DNA of 64,000 nt from Rusavskia elegans. Lineage: Eukaryota > Ascomycota > Lecanoromycetes > Teloschistales > Teloschistaceae. The translations under genes were made by a program, and so were the position numbers. Location: positions 39,400 through 103,399 of the forward strand of contig SAUG01000163.1 of the NCBI GenBank assembly GCA_011316305.1. Direction: 5' to 3'. This document shows positions 10,452-20,502 of this stretch, piece by piece (the first letter of the stretch is position 1; every line of letters starts with the position of its first letter). The notes below the pieces were generated by a model. The model made no database searches. It saw nothing but the letters and a program-made list of their open reading frames with translations, and had not been told where the DNA came from.

Positions 10452-12767
10452 TTGCGAAACCTCGGACGAGGATCCTCTCGCCGTTCGCCAGACGACCACT
10501 CGACCTCCTTGCTGCAAGAATCCAACGAAAAGGCCCGCCGGCACTCCTCCGACTCTGCTGGTTCAGACTTTTCCCTCTGGAGTGACACTGGCGACCTCGC
10601 CGAACAACTAGCAGACGAGGAGGACCCGCTACAAATCAAACTACGAGACTCTTTCGACGGCGAGCTCCTCAATCGTCCTGGCTCCAAGCCGCGTGCGGTC
10701 ACCCCAAAGCACGTTCATTATATTCCCCACGGCCATCTTGAGCGCAAGAGAACCAATCCTGGCATCGACAAGGAGGCTATCCAAATACCCGAGCCTCCGC
10801 CAAGGCAGATCGGTCGGACTGAATATTGTCTCGCCATCATCATGACAGGCAACCGGTCAAAAAGTCAAAGTCATGGCTTGACAGGGAGACCACTCTTGTG
10901 AGCGGACAAACACCATGATCCATGTGACTATCTGCTGACAGCCTGTCTAGATACTTCACGAGTGTCTTCGTGTCGTTAGGGGTTTTTCTGTTTGGCTATG
11001 ATCAAGGGGTTATGTCCGGCATCATAACGTATGTGCTCCCTGATGAAACAAACCTGGGGGAATTCCATCTGATGTGTTCGAGTCCAACAGAGGCCCGTAT
11101 TTCAAGGACTATTTCAACCAACCCACAAGAGCCGAAATCGGAACAATGGTAGCCATCCTCGAGATTGGAGCGTTGATTGCATCCTTGTGCGTGGGTAGGA
11201 TTGGGGACATGATCGGCCGCCGCAGAACGATCCTATACGGCTCCTGTATCTTCTTTCTCGGCGGTGCACTGCAGACATTTGCCAACGGCATGCCCATGAT
11301 GATCCTGGGTCGCATCATTGCAGGTCTTGGGGTGGGTGCCCTATCCACCATTGTCCCCGTCTACCAATCCGAGATATCCCCTCCACATAATCGAGGCAAG
11401 CTGGCATGTATTGAATTCACGGGCAACGTTAGCGGCTACGCAGCCAGTGTTTGGGTAGACTACTTCTGTAGCTACATTCCCAGTGATTATTCTTGGCGGG
11501 TACCGTTACTGTTACAATGCTTTATGGGATGCCTGCTTGGCTTTGGGAGCTTGATCATCTGCGAATCTCCAAGGTAAGGTCGAGAACGTCTCTGTGGAAT
11601 GGTCATTGCTCACGAATATACCTAGATGGCTGTTGGATAACGATCATGATGAGGAAGGTATCGTCGTCATTGCCAATCTATATGGCGGTGGAGACATACA
11701 CAACGATAAGGCCAGGCAAGAATACCGCGAGATCAAGATGAATGTTCTATTACAGCGGCAAGAAGGGGAAAGAAGCTATTACGAGATGTTCCGGAAGTAC
11801 TACAAACGTCTTTTCATCGCAATGTCCGCCCAGGCCCTCGCTCAGCTCAACGGCATCAACGTCATTTCCTACTACGCACCTTTAGTCTTTGAGTCGGCTG
11901 GCTGGGTAGGCCGGGGAGCTATCCTCATGACCGGCATCAACGGGATCACGTACCTTTTGTCAACAATCCCACCGTGGTATCTGGTCGATAAGTGGGGTCG
12001 CCGCAAGATCTTGATGTCTGGTGCGATTGCTATGATCATCTCACTTTCCGCCATTTCGTACTTCATCTTCATCGACGTACGAGCGACGCCGGTGTTGACT
12101 GTTCTCTTCGTCATGATTTACAATGCATCATTCGGAGCTTCTTGGGGTCCCATTCCCTGGCTCTATCCACCGGAGATTCTGCCGCTTAGTATCCGAGCCA
12201 AAGGAGCAAGTTTGAGCACAGCATCCAATTGGTTTTTCAACTACATAGTTGGGGAAATGACGCCCATTTTGCAGGAGTGGATCAAATGGCGATTGTATCT
12301 CGTACATGCCTTTTTCTGTGCCGTTAGCTTCGTTCTTGGTAAGTGCTAGCCGGATCAGGCTCCAGTCGATGAATCCTTGCTGACAGATGGCAGTATATTT
12401 CTTATATCCGGAGACGGCCAACGTCCGGTTGGAAGATATGGATCAGTTGTTTGGAGATGCAACGACCGCGATGCCAACTCCCGCCCAGCATGCAGAAGTG
12501 GAGTCTTTGATGAGCACCCGCTCTCCAGTGCCTTCACTCGACATTCGCCGAGGCCCTGGTCAATTCAGCGCGGACAGCGCTATACCTGGTCTAGACATCA
12601 ACCCCCCTCAAAGGCAAGACAGCAAAGGGCCGCTCGAGGATGAGACTCCGAAGCGTGAGGGAATGGGAGGCTGGATATCGCGAATGGCGAACCGAGGCAA
12701 GAAAGACTCCAAAGGCGCCAACGGAGAAGCTGGATCGTACAAAAGAGTCGGTCAAGACGATGACTGA
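10452..12767 (+). CDS. MFS sugar transporter (hexose-transporter-like); start not resolved
   Basis: Twelve-helix major-facilitator sugar porter. Exons after the uncertain start: to 10804, 10849-10897, 10951-11028, 11091-11573, 11626-12338 and 12394-12767. The cytoplasmic N-terminus (RNLGRGSSRR, DEEDPL) leads to YFTSVFVSLGVFLFGYDQGV, where GYDQG is the helix 1 signature. Next are GRIGDMIGRRRTI (loop 2-3), VPVYQSEISPPHNRGKL (loop 4-5), SPRWLLDND, INVISYYAPLVF (helix 7), VDKWGRRKIL (loop 8-9), PIPWLYPPEI and VYFLYPET, all sugar-porter signatures. The C-terminus is a long polar tail. Two oddities: the intron at 10805-10848 has a GC donor, and joining exon 10849-10897 to 10951 by GT-AG shifts frame by one base. 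The substrate cannot be read from sequence. The coordinate given is the first confident codon region, not a proven start. Confidence 0.82.
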
Positions 12768-13959
12768 GCTGGCCACGCGACCGATTTTCCTATTCCGCCT
12801 AACGACCGGTTCCAATAGATGGTGGATACTTCGATTTATATGATTTTCCCTCGACTGTTTAGGGTTAGATGAAGGACGACAGGATTCCCAGCTTCCGGAC
12901 TGCAGAGGTCCGATAGCATGCGTTTGTATTTAGTTCCATACCCTCTGACGGACATAAGTACAATATACTGATTTCAAGCCGTTCCTTCATCCCTTCGACT
13001 GGCGGGGTGGGCATCCGATACCTCGACTGTCTGCCACATTTGGTGCTTCATCAGTGCATGAGATACTGCTTCTTGGTACTTTCGAGTACCTTTGGTTAGA
13101 TGCCATTGACGGTCAAGGTTGAGCGCCTACGAGGCAACAATCCCATAACCTCTGCGCTGATGCTAATAAGTACGGATGGACCATTGCGCCTTCAATATTG
13201 ACAATTGTCGGCAGTGCTCCATAAGGGTGCGGCCTTCGGTCGCCCCAACTAGTCTATTGCTTACAATAGTACCTTACCTTTCTTAATGTCTGTCTAGTCG
13301 CCGTAGCACCCTATAGCTACAGGCACAACGCGCGATCGTCTTGGACCGCGCACACAATGTTCAAGACACCTCAAGCATTCGGTGCTCTTCAAGTTCGCGT
13401 CGGTAGGTTGTTTGATCCTACTACTCTAGCAGGGCATACATCTGTTTTACCAGCACCTCCCCCAGTATGGCATTCGATTCAGGGGCCTGTCGTATTAACA
13501 GTCAGTCGCAGTATGGGGAGTGCAACAGTCGGTACCTCGATGTTGAATTTCGTTAGGAGGATTATAGTTTGTTCGTATGATCCAGCTACTCCTTGAAATA
13601 TTCTTGGTCATTGTGTGGCTCGGATTGCGGTTGATGAGATGGACTGTATGGGCTGACCCCTGGATTGAATACCACGCCCCGTGGGGGATACGTCCGAGTA
13701 AGAATACCCATTCGCCAGACCAAGGAACACTTGGTCAAGAAGTAATTCAACATATTTTACTTAGCTATGAATAGGTCAGTCTTTTACAAACCCAACTCCT
13801 TCACTTTCAAGCTGGTATGACAGTCATCCCCCAACTACAACGGTTCCTCCCTTCATTTCGGAACAAAAGCCCACTCTCTCCCATAACATAACAATTCCAA
13901 GTAGGACCCAACAGTCAAACTCACCTCCATCACCAACACCCCTCTTTACTTCCCAATGC
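12768..13959. other. Intergenic DNA with one copy of the dispersed 60-bp repeat
   Basis: Short ORFs at 13357-13596 and 13577-13774 show no recognisable protein and no splice-consistent extension. The only clear structure is the dispersed element at 12988-13046, annotated separately. Confidence 0.5.
12988..13046 (+). repeat. Dispersed ~60-bp element, copy A (introner-like/MITE-like)
   Basis: Contains CATCCCTTCG, then GTGGGCATCCGATACCTCGA, then CTGTCTGCC. The same three blocks at the same spacing occur at 54021-54080 (plus strand), and on the minus strand at 56393-56452 and 46092-46150. This copy is intergenic, about 220 bp downstream of the sugar transporter. Confidence 0.7.
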
Positions 13960-14330
13960 ACCTCCTCACCACTCTCACATCCCCTCTCCCCCCACAAAAA
14001 GTCCCCCCACCCTCCACCAATGCCCTCAAATCAACACCCCCATCCTCGTGATCTCCGACCTCGAAACCTTCGAAAGCAACGAGCCTGCCGTCCCCAGCAA
14101 CACAACCATACACTCCAACTTCCACGATCGCCTCACCAGCACCCGAACAAGCTGCACCCGGGCTTTCACCCCCGTTGCCGAAACGGTCCAGAACTTGCTA
14201 GAACCGGAGAAAACGAGCCGGTATGAGATGTATCATGCTTGCAGGGATGCGAGCGTGGTGTTTGTGTATGGGGAGGTAGGTGGGCGGGGTTGGCAGTTAT
14301 GGAGGTGGTGTTTTGTGATGGGTGGGTGAG
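13960..14330 (+). CDS. Possible small hypothetical protein, structure unresolved
   Basis: An open frame at about 14030-14330 encodes a polar, Ser/Thr-rich stretch with two Cys (TSCTRAF, YHACRDASVV) and ends near a GTAGGT that could be a splice donor. An upstream ATG at 13957 is in another frame and would need an intron. I recognise no domain. It could be a fragment of a small secreted-protein gene or chance. A homopolymer and GTT microsatellite follows at 14331-14360. Confidence 0.22.
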
Positions 14331-15253
14331 TTTTTTTTTTTTTGTTGTTGTTGTTGCTGCGTCTTTATTTCTTTCTCTTCTGCATCTATCGATCTATTTA
14401 TTGAGGCGATGATTTGATATGATATGATGCATAGAATTCAGTGATGAGATCGTTCTTCGCTGATGGTTGGTATTAGCATAGACCAGACTATTTACGGGGG
14501 AGGCAAAATGGCTATGGTTTGCCCGGATGCCGATCGTGGCGTTTGGGGGGAAGGAAATGCCTGTTTTTATAGAGATGGTCCGACTGCGTTGCTGATGACG
14601 GGGTATATTGAATCTTCGGCGAGGGTGGAAGGGCTCGGACGGGCTGATAGGTGCTGGGTTGGGTGAGAAGACTGGGTAGGTAGACTTGGGTACTGGGCCC
14701 TTTGAATTCAAGATGATTCCACAGCTGCCTCTATTTCTACCTCTTTGTTTGCTGACACGCATGATCTTTCTGGCTGTCTGCCCTGGGACTCATTGTCCTT
14801 CATGTCAGTGTCACATATCAGACGCAACTTGTGGCGTATGCATCACAGCCAGCCACCTCGATAAAGGTTATCGTCCTATCGATGGCTCGGATGTCACTAC
14901 TGCTGTACTTTGAATAAGACTGACTCATGATATAAAGAGCTATTAGGGAAGACCGTTAACTCAAGGGAACACGCTAGCAGACGAAGTGATACAGTAAGGG
15001 CAGCACAGCTCACTCAATCAATAGATACCAGGATAAGACCAGTCATACCAACGGAGAGTAGGTGAAACCGCCTGTTGAGACATGTAAGTTCTTCATCGCC
15101 GGGTCGATTGTCCAGCTGTTCGAAAAGCAACAATACGCACGTAGCAGAAACCCCTTCTACCGCCCCCTCGAAGCATCCCTCAAACAATGTACCTGAGCTC
15201 TGCCTGTCTGATCGGTAAGATCAGCCTTGACACTGCATGACATACGCCACGCC
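14331..15253. other. Intergenic DNA with a T/GTT microsatellite
   Basis: T-run followed by GTTGTTGTTGTTGCTGC at 14331-14361. The short ORFs at 14394-14913 show no recognisable product. Confidence 0.5.
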
Positions 15254-15961
15254 ATGAGGTCCAACCTCCACCGCTACATCTTGTTCCTAATCCTTTCTGT
15301 TCAAGCCTTCGCTCCCCCCTTCCATCTCTGGCGAAAATAGTATCTAAACGGCGCACCAAGATACTACGGTGCCGGCAACCTCTCCACCGTCGGCAGTGGC
15401 AACGAACTCGATCAAGACAACCAACCTCTATCCCAGATCAACAGCACCAACCTGCCCATCGCTCTCACAAAGGCTCTTTTACTGAATTTCACAGACGCCG
15501 TATCCAAATTCTACCCCAACGGGTCGTACAAGGATACCTTGGAGCCGCCGGATATCGACAGCAAGAATTTCACCGTCTGTCGTCATTGGCCGCAGATAGG
15601 ACAGCGGATCCACGTGCAGGTTTTCAAGTGGTTCACCTTGACGACGAGTACGAGCGAGCTGTCGTTTTGGGTTAATGATCCCGCTCATGGCTTCTATGAC
15701 CATTGCGTTAGTAGGGTGCCGCCGGGATGGAATCTGTTGAAGACGTATGTCATGTCGCCATGCTTGAACGATAATATCACGTGGGAATTGCAAGGCAGGG
15801 ATGCGAATACGTTGGTGATTAGGGAGTATATTGAATGTAGAGGGAATGTACTTATCTTGAATCCTTTCGTCTGCTTTGGGATGGGAATCCCGGCTTTCTG
15901 CAGATCTGCTCGCAGTAAATCAGCTTTAGGAGTCGTTGCTCTGGAAATCCCGCAAGCATGA
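15254..15961 (+). pseudogene. Secreted small Cys-containing protein, interrupted by an in-frame TAG (possibly spliced)
   Basis: One frame runs from ATG 15254 to TGA 15961, with a single TAG at 15338-15340. The first 20 residues (MRSNLHRYILFLILSVQAFA) have a positively charged start, a hydrophobic core and an AFA end, so they look like a signal peptide. After the stop the same frame continues for about 206 codons with N-glycosylation motifs (NLS, NST, NFT, NGS, NIT), several Cys (VCRH, DHCVS, SPCLND, IECRG) and the aromatic-rich HVQVFKWFTL. No family recognised; the layout is that of an effector-like secreted protein. The TAG could be the 3' end of a 42-nt intron from a weak GT donor at 15299, or a true nonsense mutation. 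Both readings are open. Confidence 0.4.
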
Positions 15962-16747
15962 GAAGCACATTGCTGACTTCAATCCAACCAGGTTCTGGGC
16001 ACTAGCTGAAGCCAAGGGACAATTGAACGTCATCTGTGCTCTTGTTCTCGATGGATCGCAGTGTCAGACGCCGCAAAATCCGTACGTCCCAATCACTTCG
16101 ATCTTGTATTTCAAGGATTTTTCTTGGTCTCCTTCGGCACCACTAGCCCCTAGCGGTTACAGATTCACAGGCTCGCAGATGGCAGGCTTGACTGGACCAG
16201 GCAAGAAGAAGAAAGAAGGCCGTTTCCAAGTACTTGGAATGGGATGTTGAATTGATATGAGAGATTAAATAAGTATGGAAGGCGTAGATCTTGTTCGGAA
16301 CCAATAGGATCAGTGCCTCGAGAGTAGGAGTAGATATGTGTTGAAAACCTCCAGATTTATCGGTCAATCTGTTGGATCTTTGTAGTCATAGTCCTGATCA
16401 ATGGGCCGGAACCTGATCCTCAGAGCCGACGGCATTCCAGAAGTCGCTGCACAATGCTACCAATATCAATAATATTGCACGTTAAAATGCAGCGCATACT
16501 CAGATTTGGCCACCTGGCTGGAAGGAGCGTACGGCTGCCAAGGATTGCAGCTTTCGGTCGAAAGATCAAGGATTGGCGTTCATCCGGGATGAGATTTTGG
16601 TATGATAGCCCCATCGGCATGCTGGTCAGTTCTAGGTACGATTGTATGTTCCACCGAAAGAAGGTCCAGGATTTGTGCGACAAGAATTGAGCCTCTTAAA
16701 CATTGACCACAGCGGTGAATGAGCTTGTCAAGCCGACGGTTTCCATG
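15962..16747. other. Spacer containing the left copy of a diverged direct repeat
   Basis: 16110-16375 resembles 19768-20000 in the same orientation (for example TGGTCTCCTTC-GCACCACTA, ACAGGCTCGCA, GAGTAGATATGT). No RNA gene or convincing CDS is seen. Confidence 0.5.
16110..16375 (+). repeat. Diverged direct repeat, left copy (flanks the CorA-like gene)
   Basis: Collinear with 19768-20000 with several small indels. By eye roughly two thirds of the bases match, so it looks like an old duplication rather than a young transposon. No terminal repeats are visible. Confidence 0.5.
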
Positions 16748-19430
16748 TCAGACACCATGACATTGAGCCACCTGCAGGCTCAATCCAATAGAAGTCTCAT
16801 AGAGGCGATCGCTGTCCGCTCTACCAACGACCGCGGGACAAGCAGCAAAGAAGTTGAGTCCGAGGTTTTGTCTGTAGTAGCAAGTTCCTCGTCTCAATAG
16901 CTCAGCGGTACGAGTAAGTTGGCAAATAATTGCGCTCACACCTCTGTCGCTTTCCGCAGAGAATGCCGGGGCCATTGCGGACGGTCCTTTGAAAATCGTC
17001 CTGGAGTGAGACGTAAACCTCAGCGGACCGACTGAGTTCTTCACGTTTCGAAAGTATGACCAGCAATTAGATGGCCGATTTACCGGGAGATGGGCACCCT
17101 CGTCTTTACCAGCAGCCAGGAGAAGAAAGTGATGCACATCTACTAAGATTAGCTTCCTGCGCGGCTGCAGTGCATTGTCGGATCATACCAAAGGTGCAGC
17201 GACAATGAAGTACCTGCAAATCTACTTAGCATTGATCACCTTGACTATGTTTTGAACGTACCATTTCATGCCCGGATTATCACGGAGCTCGCGGACACTG
17301 AGTAGAGCTCCGAGTCAGCGTTTCTTCGTCGAATCGACAAAAGCAGCTGAAAAAGCCGAGGAGCCCGGAGGATTGCTTACTTCATACCAAAGAAGCTCGA
17401 GAGAAAGGTCAGGGGCAGAAATATGAATGTTAACCAACTAATTCGCCACAGGCTGGTGTTGAGCTGCAACGACTGGCGTGCATCTCGAATGCTGATGGAT
17501 TTGTACATCTGCGGTTACAATCAGTCCGTCGTTACCCCAGGTACCAGGGGAGTTCTGGTGCTCACCAGGTCAACCATGTGCGCCGTTGGCTTCTTAAGCG
17601 TCTCTTCCACTTCACTGCTCAGCCTCTTGAACTCATCCAGATTGGGTCGAAGCCAGTCAGCCGGCAAAGGCTCCTCTTGCAGCAGACCTCCAAAGTCGTT
17701 TTGAATGTTCTCTAGTAACAGGATATGGAACTTGAGCAGTCTCTCGGCTTGTAAAAGTTGCTTCGACACGCTCCAGAGGGCACTGGTCCGTGAATCGTCG
17801 GCAGGGTTCTCGTAGACACGTTCTTCCAGCGACGCAATGTAATTGTGCATGCATAGGATATAGTGAACCCATCGGGCGGCGACCGCCTCAAAGGCAAGCC
17901 CTACCACTGCAAGAGCCAGACAACCGCTCAGGGAACTCCGCTCACCAAGGTCTTCAAGCAGCTGTTGCCAAGGCTCCTCTCCCGCAATCAACGGCGCTGT
18001 AGCAATGGCTTTGAGGCGGGAATCCAGAATCACAACGGTCCTTTCACGCGCTAGCTTCGTCCTCCCCGCTATCTGTTTGCCTTGGTCGGTCATGCTACGA
18101 ATGGCGGAATTGTAAGCCTCGCTTGAAGACGCCGTGTTACCCCACGAAGTGGCACGATCTCGGGGTAATTGGATATACACCGAAAGCCTCTGCAACGAAT
18201 TGTCGTGGACATCCTCATTCGAGCTCTCTACCACTGCCTTCAGTCTGGACTTCTTGGAGAACCTGCTGTGACTCTCCAGGACGGAGACTGATTGAAGTTG
18301 CGGAACCAGATACTGAAGTCCGAAGGCCGCTCTAACAATGTTGCCAGCACGGTCGTACGACGGTCTCCAAAGGGCCGTCTGCCACACGGAGAGATGATCT
18401 GCTTCTTCGCCATGGATCCACTCTCTGAAACTGGTACGGCTTCTGCTGAACGCTGGACTATGGATATGGTAATCCAAGATCAGCTGCTCGCAAGCTGCGT
18501 CGTCATCTTGCACATAGCTAAGTTGGCCGTCAGTAACTTCCGCAGATATTGAAAGATTGTTGCGGACATTACTCGTAGCCTCGTGGAACCTGCCCTATCC
18601 TTCGTCTGCTGGCAGAGTTAGTATTATCTCGAGATCTTTGAGTAGCATACCCGCAGATGTACCTCTTTTGTGAGTGCACCCAAGCCTGTGAACCTCCCCC
18701 AATTATCATGCTGGTGCTCTGTTTGGGTGGGGAAAAGGCGGAATAAGGGCTTCTTAGTACGGACACAGCCGTCGTATCGTGAAGCTAGGCATCACTTAGC
18801 ATGGAGACTTGCTGAACAGCTGTAGAGGGCGATAGCTGCTGTACTTGACTCGTCATCGTCATACTCGATCACTACTGTCTGGCCAGGCCTGGGGGTCGCT
18901 GGGAGGAAGTATTGACCCGAAACACTTAATGGAGCGAAGGCAATGGTCGAAGTTGCTATATCAGCAATAGCATGTTTTACTTCCCATCGGCTACCCAGTC
19001 CTAATCCTGCTAAATGGATTCTCCACTGGCGCCGGAATAGGAAGACTTTCTGTTTCCATGTGGTTAACTTGGATCTTTGGCCTTCAGGGGGCTGGTCCTT
19101 CCGCAAGTTTTCTGACGGCGCCGGATTTTCTTCGTCGACTGGTTGAAGCGGTGAAAGTGCTGCTTCGATGCTAAGTGAGGTCCCGATACCAGTCTGATCG
19201 GCTTTTGTGAAGGTTAGTTTCCTTGTTCCTCTTCGTACGAGCTCAGCAACGAAATTCTCCGAGTCTGGCGGTTTCGACCCTTCAGCCACGTCAGGCTCCG
19301 GGTATACGCTAGGTTTTCTTTTCTTCGCGAAGGGATTGGTATTATAGTCGAAAGATCCGTCTGCCGAACTCGAGTACCAAGCCTGCTGTCGCGCTGAAGC
19401 CCTGTATTCATGCATCGTTTCTCCGAGCAA
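16748..19430 (-). CDS. CorA-like Mg2+ transporter family protein
   Basis: Large N-terminal soluble region followed by a C-terminal CorA pore module. Exons that keep frame: 19430-18845, 18784-18651, 18594-17566, 17508-17381, 17297-17262 and 17213-17189, then a final exon starting about 17152. Homology anchors across junctions are the DNWGRFTGLGALTKEVHLR and FHEATSNVRNNLSISAEVTD segments, a QDDDAACEQLILDY block, a predicted coiled region (SVSKQLLQAERLLKFHILLL) and SIRDARQSLQLNTSLWRISW. The first TM helix LTFIFLPLTFLSSFFGMN ends in the GMN filter motif of CorA channels, followed by NPGMKW and TM2 (YFIVAAPL, then LILVDVHHFLLL). The last intron (17188-17153) would be only 36 nt. With the next AG, translation would stop straight after AAPL. 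The 3' end is therefore uncertain. Ion specificity is inferred from the GMN motif. Confidence 0.75.
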
Positions 19431-20502
19431 GCACTTGGGACCAGCGGCGGTCTACGGGCTCCGCGAGAACGGGGAACCATGATGCGCTGATGGACTCGAG
19501 AAGGTGGAGGGGTGGCGCTTGCGAAAGCTCAGTCGTACGAGGCAAACATGTTACATCGGGTCTTCGGCTTGATTGGCTGACATAGGTTTGACAAGACGCG
19601 GTGGCTTGCATGCTGCAGAATGTGGCGTCTTTGACGAGTATTTGGGATATTACAAGATTGGGGAGGATGCAAGTGAGCATCAAAAAAGCTACAGAGTAGA
19701 AGCAAGCTATTCTTCGTGAACAGGATGGGGCGATCTGCAAATATGATGTCCCTGAAATGTATTACGCGGGTTTCATGGTCTCCTTCTGCACCACTATCCA
19801 CAGGCTCGCAAATAACAGGCTTGATTATCCCAGGGAAGGAAAAGATTATCCCAAGTACTGAGAATAGGATGCTGAATTGGTTGGTATGGAAGGAGAAAAT
19901 CTTATCAAGGATCCATTGGATCGGTGTTTAGACTCTAAAGGGAACGAGTAGATATGTTAGGAGTTCTCCAGCCTTCATCGGTCACGCTGCTTGACCTCAC
20001 TCATGGTAATCGATGCGTCAGAGCCTACCTAAGCTTTGCCCTTGCAGGCACATCGAGAAAGTCGACTGTTCGCTGAAAAAGTGGACAATAAATGCTGCCA
20101 GTAGTGGACCTTGTGGACCTTTCAATAATGCACCGAAACAACCTACGATGCTGTGGATCTGCCGAGGAAAGCCCGAAGCTATTTAGCGACGTGACGTGCC
20201 GCGGGGCGGATGCGGCGTCTAATGATTAGGAGTGATCATTGATGGGAGCTGAGCAAGAAACCTGTGGACAGCGAGACAGTGATCCAGCCATCTCCAAACG
20301 CCATTGTGGACTTGCAGCATTCCCCGAATTCTTGGAGAGCGCAATCTCCATTTGCCATGACCTGACCCACTTCTTTATAATCATTCAATTCTCCACACTC
20401 TTTTCGCACGTTTAGCCGGCCCCTTGCCTTGAGCCTTGACTCCCACCGCCGTGATTCACCTCTCTCGAGCGCTCTGACTTTTCGAACACGCGATCCAAAG
20501 CC
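19431..20502. other. Divergent promoter region with right copy of the direct repeat
   Basis: Separates the leftward CorA-like gene from rightward PMT2. It contains the repeat copy at 19768-20000. Short ORFs on the minus strand (19408-19801) have hydrophobic segments but no recognised product. Confidence 0.5.
19768..20000 (+). repeat. Diverged direct repeat, right copy
   Basis: Partner of 16110-16375. It lacks a ~17-bp stretch present in the left copy after CACCACTA. Together the copies bracket the CorA-like gene. Confidence 0.5.

Noticed and set aside
16880..16940. tRNA-like AGCTCAGCGGTACGAG stretch
   Set aside because: No matching T-arm or acceptor stem; it lies beside the CorA-like gene 3' region.
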